NCBI RefSeq assembly: GCF_014646355.1
Contig: NZ_BMNH01000039.1
Location: 606-58,425 of the forward strand
DNA from: Nonomuraea cavernae
GTDB lineage: Bacteria; Actinomycetota; Actinomycetes; Streptosporangiales; Streptosporangiaceae
DNA length: 57,820 bases
Direction: 5' to 3'
Shown piece by piece: positions 51,550 to 57,820 of this stretch. The translations under genes and the position numbers were made by a program. The notes beneath the pieces are model-generated. The model was not told where the DNA came from. It did no database searches and was given only the letters and a program-made list of their open reading frames with translations. Numbering within the stretch: position 1 is the stretch's first letter; the number at the start of each line of letters is the position of its first letter.

Positions 51550-52401
51550 GTGCAGGTGACGGGCACGGTGCTGACGACGCGCCGGGTCGACGCCTACCAT
51601 GCGCTGACGGTGGTGGCGCCCGGCATCGCCGAGCGCTACCGCCCCGGTCATTTCGTGTCCGTCGCGGTCGGCGGGGCGCACACGTCGATGGTGACCCGCC
51701 GGGCGCTCACCGTCCACGACGTCAAGTCCGACTACGGTGGCACGGTGGAGCTCGTCTTCACCGTGCGCGGGCCCGGCACCGCCTGGCTCGCCGAGCGCCG
51801 TGCCCGCGACACCCTCGACCTGGTGGGGCCGCTCGGGCGGCCGTTCCCGCTGCCGCGTGATCCCGTCCACTGCGTGCTGGTCGGCGCCGAGTACGGCTCG
51901 GCGGTGCTGTTCCCGGTGGCCGACGCGCTGTTGGAGCGAGGCTGCCGGGTCGACTTCGTGCTCGGCGGGGCCGGCGCCGACCGGGTGTTCGGCGCGATGC
52001 GGGCCCGGCGGATGGCCGCCACCACGACGCTCACCACCGAGGACGGTTCCCTGGGGCTGCGCGGCAGGGTGACCGACGCGCTGCCGTCGGTGATCGCCGA
52101 CACCCGGGCCGACGCCGTCTACGCGTGCGGGCCGATGGAGACCCTGCGGGCGGTCACGGCCGTGGCGATCGAGTTCGACATTCCGGTGCAGGTGGCGGTG
52201 GAGGAGTCGATGGCGTGCGGCATCGGCGTGTGCATGACGTGCGTGCTCCCGGTCATCGGCGACGACGGGGTGACCAGGATGCTGCGCGCCTGCGCCGAGG
52301 GGCCGGTGTTCCGGGGGGAGCGGGTGCGGTTCGAGGACGTGGGAACGATCCCGTTCGACGCTCTCGGCGCGCCCGGGGGCGGTGCTCGCCATGCGGGCTG
52401 A
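51550..52401 (+). CDS. pyrK: Dihydroorotate dehydrogenase electron-transfer subunit
   Basis: The product is 283 aa from GTG 51550. Ferredoxin-reductase fold with FAD region PGHFVSVAVGGAHTSMVTRRALTVHD, NAD region HCVLVGAEYGSAVLFPVADALLERG, and 2Fe-2S Cys cluster CGIGVCMTCVLP plus a distal RACAEGPVF Cys. It oxidises NADH and passes electrons to and from PyrD, making this a class 1B enzyme. The strong GGGAGGT site (51520-51526) is 23 nt upstream of this GTG, but 8 nt upstream of an in-frame CTG at 51535, which may be the true start. Confidence 0.88.
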   Translation: MQVTGTVLTTRRVDAYHALTVVAPGIAERYRPGHFVSVAVGGAHTSMVTRRALTVHDVKSDYGGTVELVFTVRGPGTAWLAERRARDTLDLVGPLGRPFPLPRDPVHCVLVGAEYGSAVLFPVADALLERGCRVDFVLGGAGADRVFGAMRARRMAATTTLTTEDGSLGLRGRVTDALPSVIADTRADAVYACGPMETLRAVTAVAIEFDIPVQVAVEESMACGIGVCMTCVLPVIGDDGVTRMLRACAEGPVFRGERVRFEDVGTIPFDALGAPGGGARHAG

Positions 52402-52414
52402 ATGGTGACCTGAC

Positions 52415-53392
52415 ATGTCCGTAGATATGCGTACATTCCTGGCGCACGTGGAGCTGGCGAACCCGATCACCACGGCGGCCGGATGCGCGGCCTCCGGCCG
52501 CGAGCTCGCCCAGTTCTTCGACCTGCACCGGCTGGGAGCGCTCGCCACCCGGTCGATCACCATGGCCCCGCGGGCCGGGCGGCCGACCCCGCGCATGGCC
52601 GAGACGCCGTCCGGCATGCTCAACGCCGTCGGCCTCCAGGGCCCCGGCATCGACGCCTTCCTCGAACGTGAGCTGCCCTGGCTGGCCCAGCGCGGCATCC
52701 GCATCATCGTCTCGATCGGCGGCGGCACCGTCGCCGAATACTCCGAGCTGGCCCGCAGGCTCGCCGACGCGCCCGGGGTGACGGCGCTCGAGGTCAACCT
52801 GTCGTGCCCCAACATGGAGGACCGCGGCCGGGTCTTCGCCCGCGAGGGCGGCGCCGCCGCCGAGGTCATCGCCGCCGTGCGGTCCATCATGCGCTACGAC
52901 GTGCCGGTCGTGGCCAAGCTCGCGCCCGACGTGGCCGACATCGTCGCCGTGGCCCGCGCCTGCGCCGACGCGGGCGCCGACGCGCTGTCGATGATCAACA
53001 ACCCGCTCGGCATGGCCATCGACACCGAGGCGCTGCGGCCCTCGCTCGCCGCCGTGACCGGCGGACTGTCCGGCCCGGCCATCCTGCCGCTGGCCGTACG
53101 GTGTGTCTGGCAGGTGCACGCGGCGCTCCCGGGAGTGCCGCTGATCGGTGTCGGCGGCGTGATGACCGGCAGAGACGCCTTCCAGCTCATCCTGGCGGGC
53201 GCCTGCGCGGTCGGGGTGGGCACGGCCCTGTTCCACGACCCCTACGCGTGCCTGCGGATCGAGCGCGAGCTCGAGGACCTGCTGCGGGCCCGCGGTTTCC
53301 AGCGGCTGGCCGACGCCGTCGGCCTGGCCCACCGTCCACCGGGCGGCGCCCCCCGGCACCTGCTCGTCGACACCGAGGAGAGCTCCCCTTGA
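52415..53392 (+). CDS. pyrD: Dihydroorotate dehydrogenase, class 1B catalytic subunit
   Basis: The product is 325 aa from ATG 52415. FMN barrel with LANPITTAAGCAASGRE, NAVGLQGPGIDAFL, EVNLSCPNMEDRG carrying the catalytic base Cys that marks class 1 enzymes, KLAPDVADIVAVARACADAGAD and LIGVGGVMTGRDAFQLILAGACAVGVGTALF. With the adjacent pyrK it forms the NAD-linked heterotetramer, in contrast to the membrane quinone-linked class 2 enzyme of many actinobacteria. Confidence 0.94.
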   Translation: MSVDMRTFLAHVELANPITTAAGCAASGRELAQFFDLHRLGALATRSITMAPRAGRPTPRMAETPSGMLNAVGLQGPGIDAFLERELPWLAQRGIRIIVSIGGGTVAEYSELARRLADAPGVTALEVNLSCPNMEDRGRVFAREGGAAAEVIAAVRSIMRYDVPVVAKLAPDVADIVAVARACADAGADALSMINNPLGMAIDTEALRPSLAAVTGGLSGPAILPLAVRCVWQVHAALPGVPLIGVGGVMTGRDAFQLILAGACAVGVGTALFHDPYACLRIERELEDLLRARGFQRLADAVGLAHRPPGGAPRHLLVDTEESSP

Positions 53393-54090
53393 CGCCCGCA
53401 CCCATCGCCGTCGCCCTCGACGCCCCCGACCTGGAGACCGCCGCCAGGTGGGCCGCCCTGGTGACGCCCCACGTCAGCACCGTGAAGGTGGGCCTGGAGC
53501 TCTATCTGCGCTACGGCCCCGACGTGATCGCCTCCGTCCGGGGGGCCAGCGGCGTCAGCGTCTTCCTCGACCTCAAGCTGCACGACATCCCCAACACGGT
53601 GGCCGGCGCGGCCCGCGCCGTCTCCCGGCTGCGGCCCGCCATCCTCACCGTGCACGCCACGGGCGGCCCCGCGATGATCAGGGCGGCCGTGGACGCCGCG
53701 CCCCACACCCAGATCGCCGCCGTCACGGTGCTGACCTCACTCAGCGAGGCCGACCTGGGCAGCATCGGCCTGACCGGCCCGGCCGACGACGCGGTGCGCC
53801 GCCTGGCCGCCATGGCGGTCGACGCGGGCGCGACAGCCCTGGTCTGCAGCCCCAACGAGGTCGCGGCGGTGCGCTCGGAGGTCGGTCCGGGCATCACCCT
53901 GATCACGCCGGGGGTGCGGCCCGCGGGCACCGACACTCAGGACCAGGCCCGGGTCGCCACCCCCGAACAGGCCCTCGCCGACGGGGCCGACCTGCTGGTG
54001 ATCGGCCGCCCCATCACCGCCTCGCCGGACCCCGGGGCCACGGCCGCCGCCGTGGCCGCCGCCCTCAGGCGCACCGCGACGCCTTCCTGA
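53389..54090 (+). CDS. pyrF: Orotidine-5'-phosphate decarboxylase
   Basis: The product is 233 aa from TTG 53389, overlapping the pyrD stop. OMP decarboxylase motifs: IAVALDAPDLETA, VKVGLELYLRYGPD, VFLDLKLHDIPNTVAGA with the catalytic Lys/Asp array, VTVLTSLSEADL, LVCSPNEVAAVR, ITPGVRPAG and VIGRPITASPDP. It completes UMP synthesis. It is the last gene of the pyr operon; a 349-bp non-coding gap follows. The orotate phosphoribosyltransferase pyrE is not in this window. Confidence 0.94.
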   Translation: MTPAPIAVALDAPDLETAARWAALVTPHVSTVKVGLELYLRYGPDVIASVRGASGVSVFLDLKLHDIPNTVAGAARAVSRLRPAILTVHATGGPAMIRAAVDAAPHTQIAAVTVLTSLSEADLGSIGLTGPADDAVRRLAAMAVDAGATALVCSPNEVAAVRSEVGPGITLITPGVRPAGTDTQDQARVATPEQALADGADLLVIGRPITASPDPGATAAAVAAALRRTATPS

Positions 54091-54439
54091 CGGCACGTGC
54101 CGCTCGCCGTACAAGATCGAATGATGTCACAACCGGGGCGATCCCGCGACGTGCGAGCCCGCCGGGACGGGGTTTGGGACACAGGTCGGCGCGTGGTTTC
54201 GGACAGGGGCGGGAAGCTGGAATGTGATCTTCGTCCACGTTGGCGCCTCCCGGGAGGGCTCGGGGACGAACCGGGAAGTGAGGACGTTTTGCTCAGCAGA
54301 CTGTAGTTTTCTCCGTACGGAGAGCGACGAAGTAGATTTTGTCGCGAGAGAAACTGCTCTTGACGTTGCTTAGGGGGCAATGACCAGCTAGTTTCCCTTC
54401 CCGTCCGAGTACATCGACAGAAATTCGAGGTGACCCGGC
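54091..54439. other. 349-bp non-coding region upstream of mihF
   Basis: No gene is seen. The right half is A/T-rich for this genome and should hold the mihF promoter; candidate -35 elements are TTGTCG (near 54340) and TTGACG (near 54359), with no convincing partner -10. It contains a perfect 14-bp palindrome at 54310-54323. Confidence 0.6.
54310..54323. promoter_or_regulatory. Perfect palindrome TCTCCGTACGGAGA upstream of mihF
   Basis: This is a 14-bp perfect palindrome 117 bp before the mihF start, in the probable promoter region. It is too short-looped for a terminator and has the size of a dimeric repressor site. I do not recognise the regulator. Confidence 0.4.
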
Positions 54440-54763
54440 GTGGCTCTTCCTCCCCTGACCCCTGAGCAGCGCGCCGCAGCCCTGGAGAAGGCTGCCAAGG
54501 CCCGTAAAGAGCGTGCCGAGGTCAAGAACCGGCTCAAGCATGGCGCGGTTTCTCTGGCTGAGGTGCTCAAGGATGGGCAGACCGACGACGTCATCGGCAA
54601 GATGAAGGTGTCGGCCTTGTTGGAGTCGCTCCCCGGCGTGGGCAAGGTCCGCGCCAAGCAGCTCATGGAGCGGCTCGCCATCGCCGAGTCCCGCCGCGTG
54701 CGGGGTCTCGGCGCGAACCAGAGGGCATCCCTCGAGCGCGAGTTCGGTGGCAACGAGAGCTAA
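54440..54763 (+). CDS. mihF: Actinobacterial integration host factor
   Basis: The product is 107 aa from GTG 54440. The actinobacterial mIHF/sIHF pattern is clear: MALPPLTPEQRAAALEKAA, KARKERAEVKNRLKHG, and the helix-hairpin-helix-like VSALLESLPGVGKVRAKQLMERLAI. It is a nucleoid-associated DNA-bending protein, unrelated in fold to E. coli IHF, needed for chromosome organisation and phage integration. It is encoded just upstream of gmk as in other actinobacteria, with its own promoter region. Confidence 0.95.
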   Translation: MALPPLTPEQRAAALEKAAKARKERAEVKNRLKHGAVSLAEVLKDGQTDDVIGKMKVSALLESLPGVGKVRAKQLMERLAIAESRRVRGLGANQRASLEREFGGNES

Positions 54764-54806
54764 TCTCGGTTCCACACGAACACGCGGGTTCAACGGGGGG
54801 TAGGAA

Positions 54807-55475
54807 GTGACCGACAGGTCCAGGTCCGGCGGTGCAAGGGCCGATGAGGCAGTCGGATCAGGAGCGCAGGTCGGCGACTTCCTCCCCTCGGGTGACAGAC
54901 GACTGACGGTCCTGTCGGGGCCGTCCGGCGTAGGCAAGTCCACGGTCGTCGCCGAGCTCCGGCGGGCACACCCCGGGGTGTGGCTGTCGGTCTCGGTGAC
55001 CACCAGGCGACCCCGGCCCGGCGAGGTGCACGGGGTCCACTACTTCTTCGTCGACGGCGAGGAGTTCGACCGGCTGGTCGAGTCGGGCGAGCTGCTCGAA
55101 TGGGCCGAGTTCGCCGGCAACCGCTACGGCACGCCCCGGCGCGCCGTCCTGGAGCGGGTCGCCGCCGGAGTGCCCACGCTGCTGGAGATCGACCTGGAGG
55201 GCGCCAGGCAGGTGCGGCGCAGCATGCCCGAGGCCCTGCTGGTGTTCCTGGCCCCGCCGAGCTGGCAGGAGCTGGAGAAGCGGCTGCGCGGCCGCGGCAC
55301 CGAGCCCGAGGAGGTCATCGCCCGCCGGCTCGAGGCCGGGCGGATCGAGATGGCGGCCGAGAAGGAGTTCGATCTCACCCTGGTCAACACGGATGTGAAA
55401 GACGTGTGCCGCCGGCTGATAGCCTTGATGACTGACCCTCTGGGGGTCACGACAACCACCAACCGAGAGGTCTGA
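54807..55475 (+). CDS. gmk: Guanylate kinase
   Basis: The product is 222 aa from GTG 54807 with GGGGGTAGGAA just upstream. Walker A LTVLSGPSGVGKSTVVAEL, GMP-binding VSVTTRRPRPGEVHGVHYFFV and LEWAEFAGNRYGTPR, and the lid LFLAPPS-like segment. About 28 unconserved residues precede the P-loop, slightly more than usual. It phosphorylates GMP to GDP. It is followed 6 bp later by rpoZ. Confidence 0.94.
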   Translation: MTDRSRSGGARADEAVGSGAQVGDFLPSGDRRLTVLSGPSGVGKSTVVAELRRAHPGVWLSVSVTTRRPRPGEVHGVHYFFVDGEEFDRLVESGELLEWAEFAGNRYGTPRRAVLERVAAGVPTLLEIDLEGARQVRRSMPEALLVFLAPPSWQELEKRLRGRGTEPEEVIARRLEAGRIEMAAEKEFDLTLVNTDVKDVCRRLIALMTDPLGVTTTTNREV

Positions 55476-55480
55476 CAATC

Positions 55481-55750
55481 GTGGCAGGCATTGCCCCGGT
55501 CGCTGAGGGGATCACCAACCCGCCGATCGACGCGCTGCTCGACATCGTCGACAGCAAATACTCCCTGGTGATCATGGGCGCCAAGCGGGCCCGCCAGATC
55601 AACGCCTACTACTCCCAGCTCGGCGAGGGCCTGCTCGAGTACGTCGGGCCGCTGGTCGAGACGCACGCCCAGGAGAAGCCGCTCTCGATCGCGCTGCGCG
55701 AGGTGTCCGAGGGGCTGCTCAACGCCGAGCCCATCGAAGGCGCGGTCTGA
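55481..55750 (+). CDS. rpoZ: DNA-directed RNA polymerase omega subunit
   Basis: The product is 89 aa from GTG 55481. RpoZ signature: PPIDALLDIVDSKYSLVIMGAKRARQINAYYSQLGEG. It assists RNA polymerase assembly and, in other bacteria, contributes to (p)ppGpp binding. It lies in the standard gmk-rpoZ-coaBC order. Confidence 0.95.
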   Translation: MAGIAPVAEGITNPPIDALLDIVDSKYSLVIMGAKRARQINAYYSQLGEGLLEYVGPLVETHAQEKPLSIALREVSEGLLNAEPIEGAV

Positions 55751-55758
55751 CCGCTTCG

Positions 55759-56964
55759 ATGAAGGTCGTCCTGGGCGTCACCGGGGGCATCGCCGCCTAC
55801 AAGGCGTGTGAGCTCCTGCGCCTGTTCACCGAGTCCGGGCATCAGGTGCGGGTCGTCCCGACCCGTGACGCCCTGCGGTTCGTGGGCGAGCCCACCTGGG
55901 CCGCCCTGTCGGGCCAGCCCGTGGCGGCCGACGTGTGGGACGACGTGCACGAGGTGCCCCACGTGCGGATCGGCCAGGGCGCCGACCTCGTGGTCGTGGC
56001 GCCCTCGACCGCCGACATGCTGGCCAAGGCGGCCCACGGCCTGGCCGGCGACCTGCTCACCAACACGCTGCTGACCGCGCGCTGCCCGGTGGTGTTCGCG
56101 CCCGCGATGCACACCGAGATGTGGCAGCACCCCGCCACCCGCGCCAATGTCGCGACCCTGCGAGAGCGCGGCGCCGTGGTGATCGACCCCGCCGTCGGCC
56201 GGCTCACCGGCGCCGACACCGGCCCGGGCCGGCTGCCCGACCCCGCCGAGATCTTCCAGGTCTGCCTGCGCGTGCTGCGCGGAGCCCCGCGTGACCTGGC
56301 CGGGCGCAGGATCGTCGTCTCCGCCGGCGGCACCCGCGAGGCCATCGACCCCGTCCGCTACATCGGCAACCGGTCCTCCGGGCTGCAGGGCTACTCCCTG
56401 GCCCGTACGGCCGTCGCGCGCGGCGCCGAGGTGACCCTGGTCGCCGCCAACGTCACGCTGCCCGATCCCGCGGGGGCCACCGTGGTCCAGGCGGAGTCCA
56501 CCGCCGAGCTGCGTGAGGCGGTGCTCGCCGCCGCGGCCGACGCCGACGTGGTGGTCATGGCCGCCGCCGTCGCCGACTTCCGGCCGTCCACGCGGCACGA
56601 GTCCAAGATCAAGAAGACCGACGGCGAGCCCGAGGCCATCCCGCTGACGAAGAACCCCGACATCCTGGCCGAGCTGGGCGAGCTCCGCGGCGATGCCCGG
56701 GCGCGGGGCGCCGGGCATCCCCAGGTGATCGTCGGGTTCGCCGCCGAGACCGACGACGTGCTGGCCAACGGCCGCGCCAAGCTCGCCCGCAAGGGCTGCG
56801 ACCTGCTCGTCGTCAACCAGGTCGGCCGCGACCTCGCGTTCGGGACCCCCGACAACGCCGCCACCGTGCTGGCCGCCGACGGCGACGCGGTCGAGGTGAA
56901 GCGCGGTCCCAAGGACGACGTGGCCGACGCCGTCTGGGATCTGGTGGCCGCGCGTCTCGTCTGA
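55759..56964 (+). CDS. coaBC: Phosphopantothenoylcysteine decarboxylase / phosphopantothenate-cysteine ligase
   Basis: The product is 401 aa from ATG 55759. CoaC flavodoxin-like half: GVTGGIAAYKACELLRL, VAPSTADMLAKAAHGLAGDLLTN, and the active-site APAMHTEMWQHPAT. CoaB half: VSAGGTREAIDPVRYIGNRSSG, AAAVADFRPS and the substrate-binding KIKKTDGE. It carries out two consecutive steps of coenzyme A synthesis. Eight bp after rpoZ. Confidence 0.94.
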   Translation: MKVVLGVTGGIAAYKACELLRLFTESGHQVRVVPTRDALRFVGEPTWAALSGQPVAADVWDDVHEVPHVRIGQGADLVVVAPSTADMLAKAAHGLAGDLLTNTLLTARCPVVFAPAMHTEMWQHPATRANVATLRERGAVVIDPAVGRLTGADTGPGRLPDPAEIFQVCLRVLRGAPRDLAGRRIVVSAGGTREAIDPVRYIGNRSSGLQGYSLARTAVARGAEVTLVAANVTLPDPAGATVVQAESTAELREAVLAAAADADVVVMAAAVADFRPSTRHESKIKKTDGEPEAIPLTKNPDILAELGELRGDARARGAGHPQVIVGFAAETDDVLANGRAKLARKGCDLLVVNQVGRDLAFGTPDNAATVLAADGDAVEVKRGPKDDVADAVWDLVAARLV

Positions 56965-57042
56965 CGCCGTACGAGTCCGTTACCGCATCACCTGTTGCAC
57001 ACCCCGGTACGCCTGCGGATACTTGGCGCGAAGGGGGACGGA

Positions 57043-57411
57043 ATGCCGGTGAGTTCCGCTGTCAGAGACCGTTGCAGGACACTACTGGGCGATCACGAAG
57101 AGATCAGCTACGTCTTTCCGGCGCTGTCGGTGGGGCCCGGGGGAGCCGCCGACTTCCTGATCGTCGTGACCGGCCGATCGATCTCGGTGCTGGCCACCAA
57201 GATGCTCCAGCGAGACCGCCCGATCTCGATCTACGCGATCTTCCCCAGGCACACCCGCCTGGGGCCGATCCTGCAGGCGCCCGGGCCGGTCATCGAGCTC
57301 GGATCGCTCGCGTTCGAGTTCGAGGAGGAGTACGCGGCGGTGGTCGCGGCGGCCGACGCGGAGATCTTCGCCCCCGAGACGCTGCCCCCCGATCCGCTGC
57401 CTGACCTGTGA
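57043..57411 (+). CDS. Hypothetical protein between coaBC and metK
   Basis: The product is 122 aa from ATG 57043 (AAGGGGG 6-10 nt upstream; an in-frame TTG lies at 56995). I do not recognise a named family. It opens with VRDRCRTLLGDHEEISYVFPA, then alternating beta-type strands (DFLIVVTGRSISVLATK, PISIYAIFPR, GPVIELGSLAFEF) and an acidic C-terminal helix, a layout compatible with a small PH-like barrel. No signal peptide or membrane segment. Confidence 0.75.
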   Translation: MPVSSAVRDRCRTLLGDHEEISYVFPALSVGPGGAADFLIVVTGRSISVLATKMLQRDRPISIYAIFPRHTRLGPILQAPGPVIELGSLAFEFEEEYAAVVAAADAEIFAPETLPPDPLPDL

Positions 57412-57536
57412 GGCACGCCGCGATTCGGGCAGTTTCGCGGCAGGGCGTCCGGTAGGGCTAGACTTCGGGAGGCCCGGGCCTGTCCGACCGCCGGAGCCGC
57501 AATCCGTCAGCAGCCGCTGCATGAGGAGCCACTGAG

Positions 57537-57820
57537 TTGTCACGTCGCCTGTTCACCTCCGAGTCGGTCACCGAGGGCCACCCGGACAAGATTGCCGACC
57601 AGATCAGTGACGCGATTCTCGACACGATGCTCAAAGACGATCCCACGAGCCGGGTCGCCGTCGAGACGATGATCACTACCGGCCAGGTCCACGTCGCGGG
57701 CGAGGTGACGACCGAGACCTACGTCGACATTCCGGGTGTCATCCGGGAGAAGATCCTGGAGATCGGTTACGACGCCTCCCACAAGGGTTTCGACGGCGCC
57801 TCGTGTGGCGTGTCGGTGTC
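57537..57820 (+). CDS. metK: S-adenosylmethionine synthetase, N-terminal part (cut by window edge)
   Basis: The frame is open from TTG 57537 to the last base (94 codons), with GAGGAG 8 nt upstream. The start SRRLFTSESVTEGHPDKIADQISD is the invariant MetK N-terminus with the ATP-binding His/Asp. The segment AVETMITTGQVHVAGEV and ASCGVSV follow as expected. It converts methionine and ATP to SAM. Fitting context: metF elsewhere in the window. No SAM riboswitch was recognised in the 125-bp gap before it. Confidence 0.94.
   Translation, partial: MSRRLFTSESVTEGHPDKIADQISDAILDTMLKDDPTSRVAVETMITTGQVHVAGEVTTETYVDIPGVIREKILEIGYDASHKGFDGASCGVSV

Noticed and set aside
57412..57536. SAM riboswitch before metK
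   Set aside because: None of the SAM-I, SAM-II or SAM-IV core blocks was recognised in the 125-bp gap; a structure search would settle it.

Overview
This is high-GC actinomycete chromosome, most likely from the Streptosporangiales (Streptosporangiaceae-like). The evidence is codon usage strongly biased to G/C at third positions, many GTG/TTG starts with 4-nt start/stop overlaps, a BldD orthologue, an actinobacterial integration host factor, and the order bldD / pyrR-pyrB-pyrC-carA-carB-pyrK-pyrD-pyrF / mihF-gmk-rpoZ-coaBC-metK, which I recall from Streptomyces. The genus is inference. No tRNA, rRNA, CRISPR array, prophage or plasmid origin was seen.

Layout. 1-505: the 3' end of an IS200/IS605-type TnpB gene with its right-end hairpin. 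545-12690: mixed metabolism and regulation, with a MarR-GNAT regulator divergent from a lactonase, a lipoprotein, an HTH/Clp-N regulator with a double operator, glpK divergent from a PPi-type phosphofructokinase with a DasR-like site between them, two MHYT membrane sensors, thiI, aroF behind an aromatic-peptide attenuator, and a YedY-type molybdoenzyme. 12735-14687: a LytS/LytTR two-component pair. 15328-24651: nfo, then a purine-degradation cluster (uraD-uraH-urate oxidase-FAD and 2Fe-2S dehydrogenase subunits-deaminase-glycerate kinase-allantoinase-allantoicase) in which the molybdopterin subunit is absent. 24672-33398: a PASTA kinase, the thiOSG operon under a TPP riboswitch, thiE, an Rv2175c-like protein, a polyprenyl synthase and metF. 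33617-37740: GNAT, YbaK, L,D-transpeptidase, and TetR divergent from P450-ferredoxin. 37789-38551: two LexA-type boxes, a structured leader and a HEPN-family gene. 38692-44044: bldD, then an arginine-deiminase operon (arcA-arcC-permease-USP) without arcB. 44311-57820: the whole pyrimidine operon under a PyrR RNA site, then mihF, gmk, rpoZ, coaBC, a small hypothetical gene and the start of metK.

How it fits together. Urate is taken to allantoin, ureidoglycolate and urea, and glycerate kinase can return the glyoxylate-derived carbon to glycolysis. The arc genes break down arginine, and their carbamate kinase works on the same intermediate, carbamoyl phosphate, that the adjacent carAB-pyrB genes make and use. 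The most interesting material is regulatory: (i) the aroF leader peptide with mutually exclusive antiterminator and terminator, (ii) tandem SOS boxes over a promoter that reads into two hairpins and then a HEPN gene, (iii) an HTH/Clp-N protein whose -35 and -10 elements each lie in a copy of the same inverted repeat, and (iv) in-frame minisatellites inside two neighbouring purine-catabolism enzymes.
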